Source: Cladopsammia gracilis
Lineage: Eukaryota; Cnidaria; Anthozoa; Scleractinia; Dendrophylliidae
Length of the DNA stretch: 64,000 bases
Assembly (NCBI GenBank): GCA_022457155.1
Contig: JAJGOT010000237.1
Coordinates: 1,126,001 to 1,190,000, forward strand
Direction: 5' to 3'
A program made the translations under genes and the position numbers. The notes under the pieces are model-generated. The model saw only the letters and a list, made by a program, of their open reading frames with translations, was not told the DNA's origin and did no database searches. Positions 63,098-64,000 of the stretch are shown piece by piece. Position 1 is the first letter of the stretch; each line of letters opens with the position of its first letter.

Positions 63098-64000
63098 TGA
63101 GTAAGAAGAAGAGTAAGCCTGACCGGTGTAATTTTGATCAGTGGCGCATTGCCCAAACCAAAACGGCTTTACTTGGAAAAAGACGAAACAGATCGTTTGT
63201 ATCGCTGTCCAATACAAGTTTGTGAACACGAAGGATTTCAAAGTCAACGTGGCTGCAGGAAACACGTGAATAACAAGCACAGATGGTTCTTTTACTTTGA
63301 CGAAAAACCCGATCTGAAAGAAACGAAAAGTTCGTCGGTGCAAGTCCTAATGAACTTACCGGTAACAGACAAAGATGACGACGTATTGCGCGTAACCGCA
63401 AAATAAGCCGTCAGAGCATTGATTCCTTTATTTTTAGTCTCTGGCTAAATTGGCGAAACATTCACAAATTGGTTGAAGTGGCGGTGGTTACAAGAAAGAT
63501 CGTCCAGGGCAACAGATTGTGAATAGATGCTTTAAATGTCTCACGTTTTGCTGCGAAGACGAGGATGAGTTGACCTTCGAGGTGATGGATTTCAGCCTGT
63601 GTTCTCCAAATCTGTTGTTCAAGTTCATTGACTATCTGCAAGAAGAATGCAAGCTCGGCCATGGTGGACGATTGGGCTACATAGATGCTCTTTCTGAATT
63701 AATCGACTTCAGAAAAGTTAATGGCGCATCAGATGCGCGCAGTTCTTCGAACGTTATCCGCGACAAAGTTGTACCTGAAAAGAGTGCGCAAGACAGTGGC
63801 AAAGATGATGAAATTGCAGTGGACACAGGATCTAGACATAGAAACGCTAGAAGCAAGAGGGCACTGGGCAACGATGGAGGAATTATTACAAGTTGTAACT
63901 TTTCATTTAATTTGCCCCACTATGAAAACACCGTTAAGATGAGCAAACCAGTCCGGGCCAAGTCAACCCTTCGGACTTGACATTTGCCACGAAATTTGTA
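63098..64000 (+). pseudogene. Multi-copy zinc-finger gene, frameshifted, continues past the window
   Basis: An ATG at 63098 begins a short frame. After a frame change near 63160 the strand reads RLYLEKDETDRLYRCPIQVC, EHEGFQSQRGCRKHVNNKH, WFFYFDEKP, a C2H2-type finger (C-x4-C...H-x4-H), to a stop at 63406. Further blocks follow in other frames: CEDEDELTFEVMDFSLCSPN, EECKLGHGGRLGYIDALSEL, then KLYLKRVRKTVAKMMKLQWT and ARGHWATMEELLQVVTFHL, then NPSDLTFATKFV at the edge. The order matches an abundant anthozoan family of uncharacterised zinc-finger proteins. At least three frameshifts make this copy a pseudogene. The rest lies outside. Confidence 0.6.

Overview
The window looks like nuclear DNA from a cnidarian, most likely a stony coral or close anthozoan relative. 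It is AT-rich and gene-poor, with split genes bounded by GT/AG sites. It is packed with fold-back DNA elements, Penelope-like and LINE fragments, a tyrosine-recombinase element and multi-copy gene families that I associate with anthozoan genomes. The taxon is inferred from recalled families; no database was searched. No bacterial operon, rRNA, tRNA or CRISPR array was seen.

Three intact multi-exon genes can be supported. Two are a head-to-tail pair of GPR157-like seven-transmembrane receptors on the + strand (30976-38406 and 41534-47225). Each has three coding exons with phase-0 introns at equivalent positions, so they are tandem duplicates. The third is an iodotyrosine deiodinase-like flavoprotein on the - strand (59760-50916, three exons, about 290 residues), with the substrate-contacting Glu/Tyr/Lys set kept.

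Layout. 1-29 kb is a graveyard of mobile and multi-copy sequence: a hAT-derived remnant (1.06-2.7 kb), Penelope-like ends (4.5-6.3 and 26.5-26.9 kb), a helicase fragment beside a duplicated MULE-like segment (8.3-11.8 kb), a multi-copy family gene split by a LINE 3' end (15.35-17.57 kb), a P-loop pseudogene (18.4-19.1 kb), a Harbinger-type MITE (20.0 kb) and a tyrosine-recombinase element interrupted by a hAT-type MITE (24.2-26.4 kb). 30-47 kb holds the receptor pair, whose introns are filled with nested MITEs, Tigger/pogo-like elements and LINE ends. 47-50 kb has a SINE-like repeat and fold-backs. 50-60 kb holds the deiodinase gene, with piggyBac-type and Harbinger-type elements and a three-layer nest of elements in intron 1. 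60-63 kb is tandem repeats. The right edge carries a decayed zinc-finger multi-copy gene that runs out of the window.

The three good genes show no common pathway. The main theme is layered transposition: many elements can be ordered in time because they sit inside one another with readable target-site duplications. I found no clearly new enzymatic or defence system. The best leads are the nested elements, a transposon end 33 bp from a receptor splice site, a MITE open over nearly its whole length in two copies, and a duplicated MULE segment flanked by fragments of unrelated genes.
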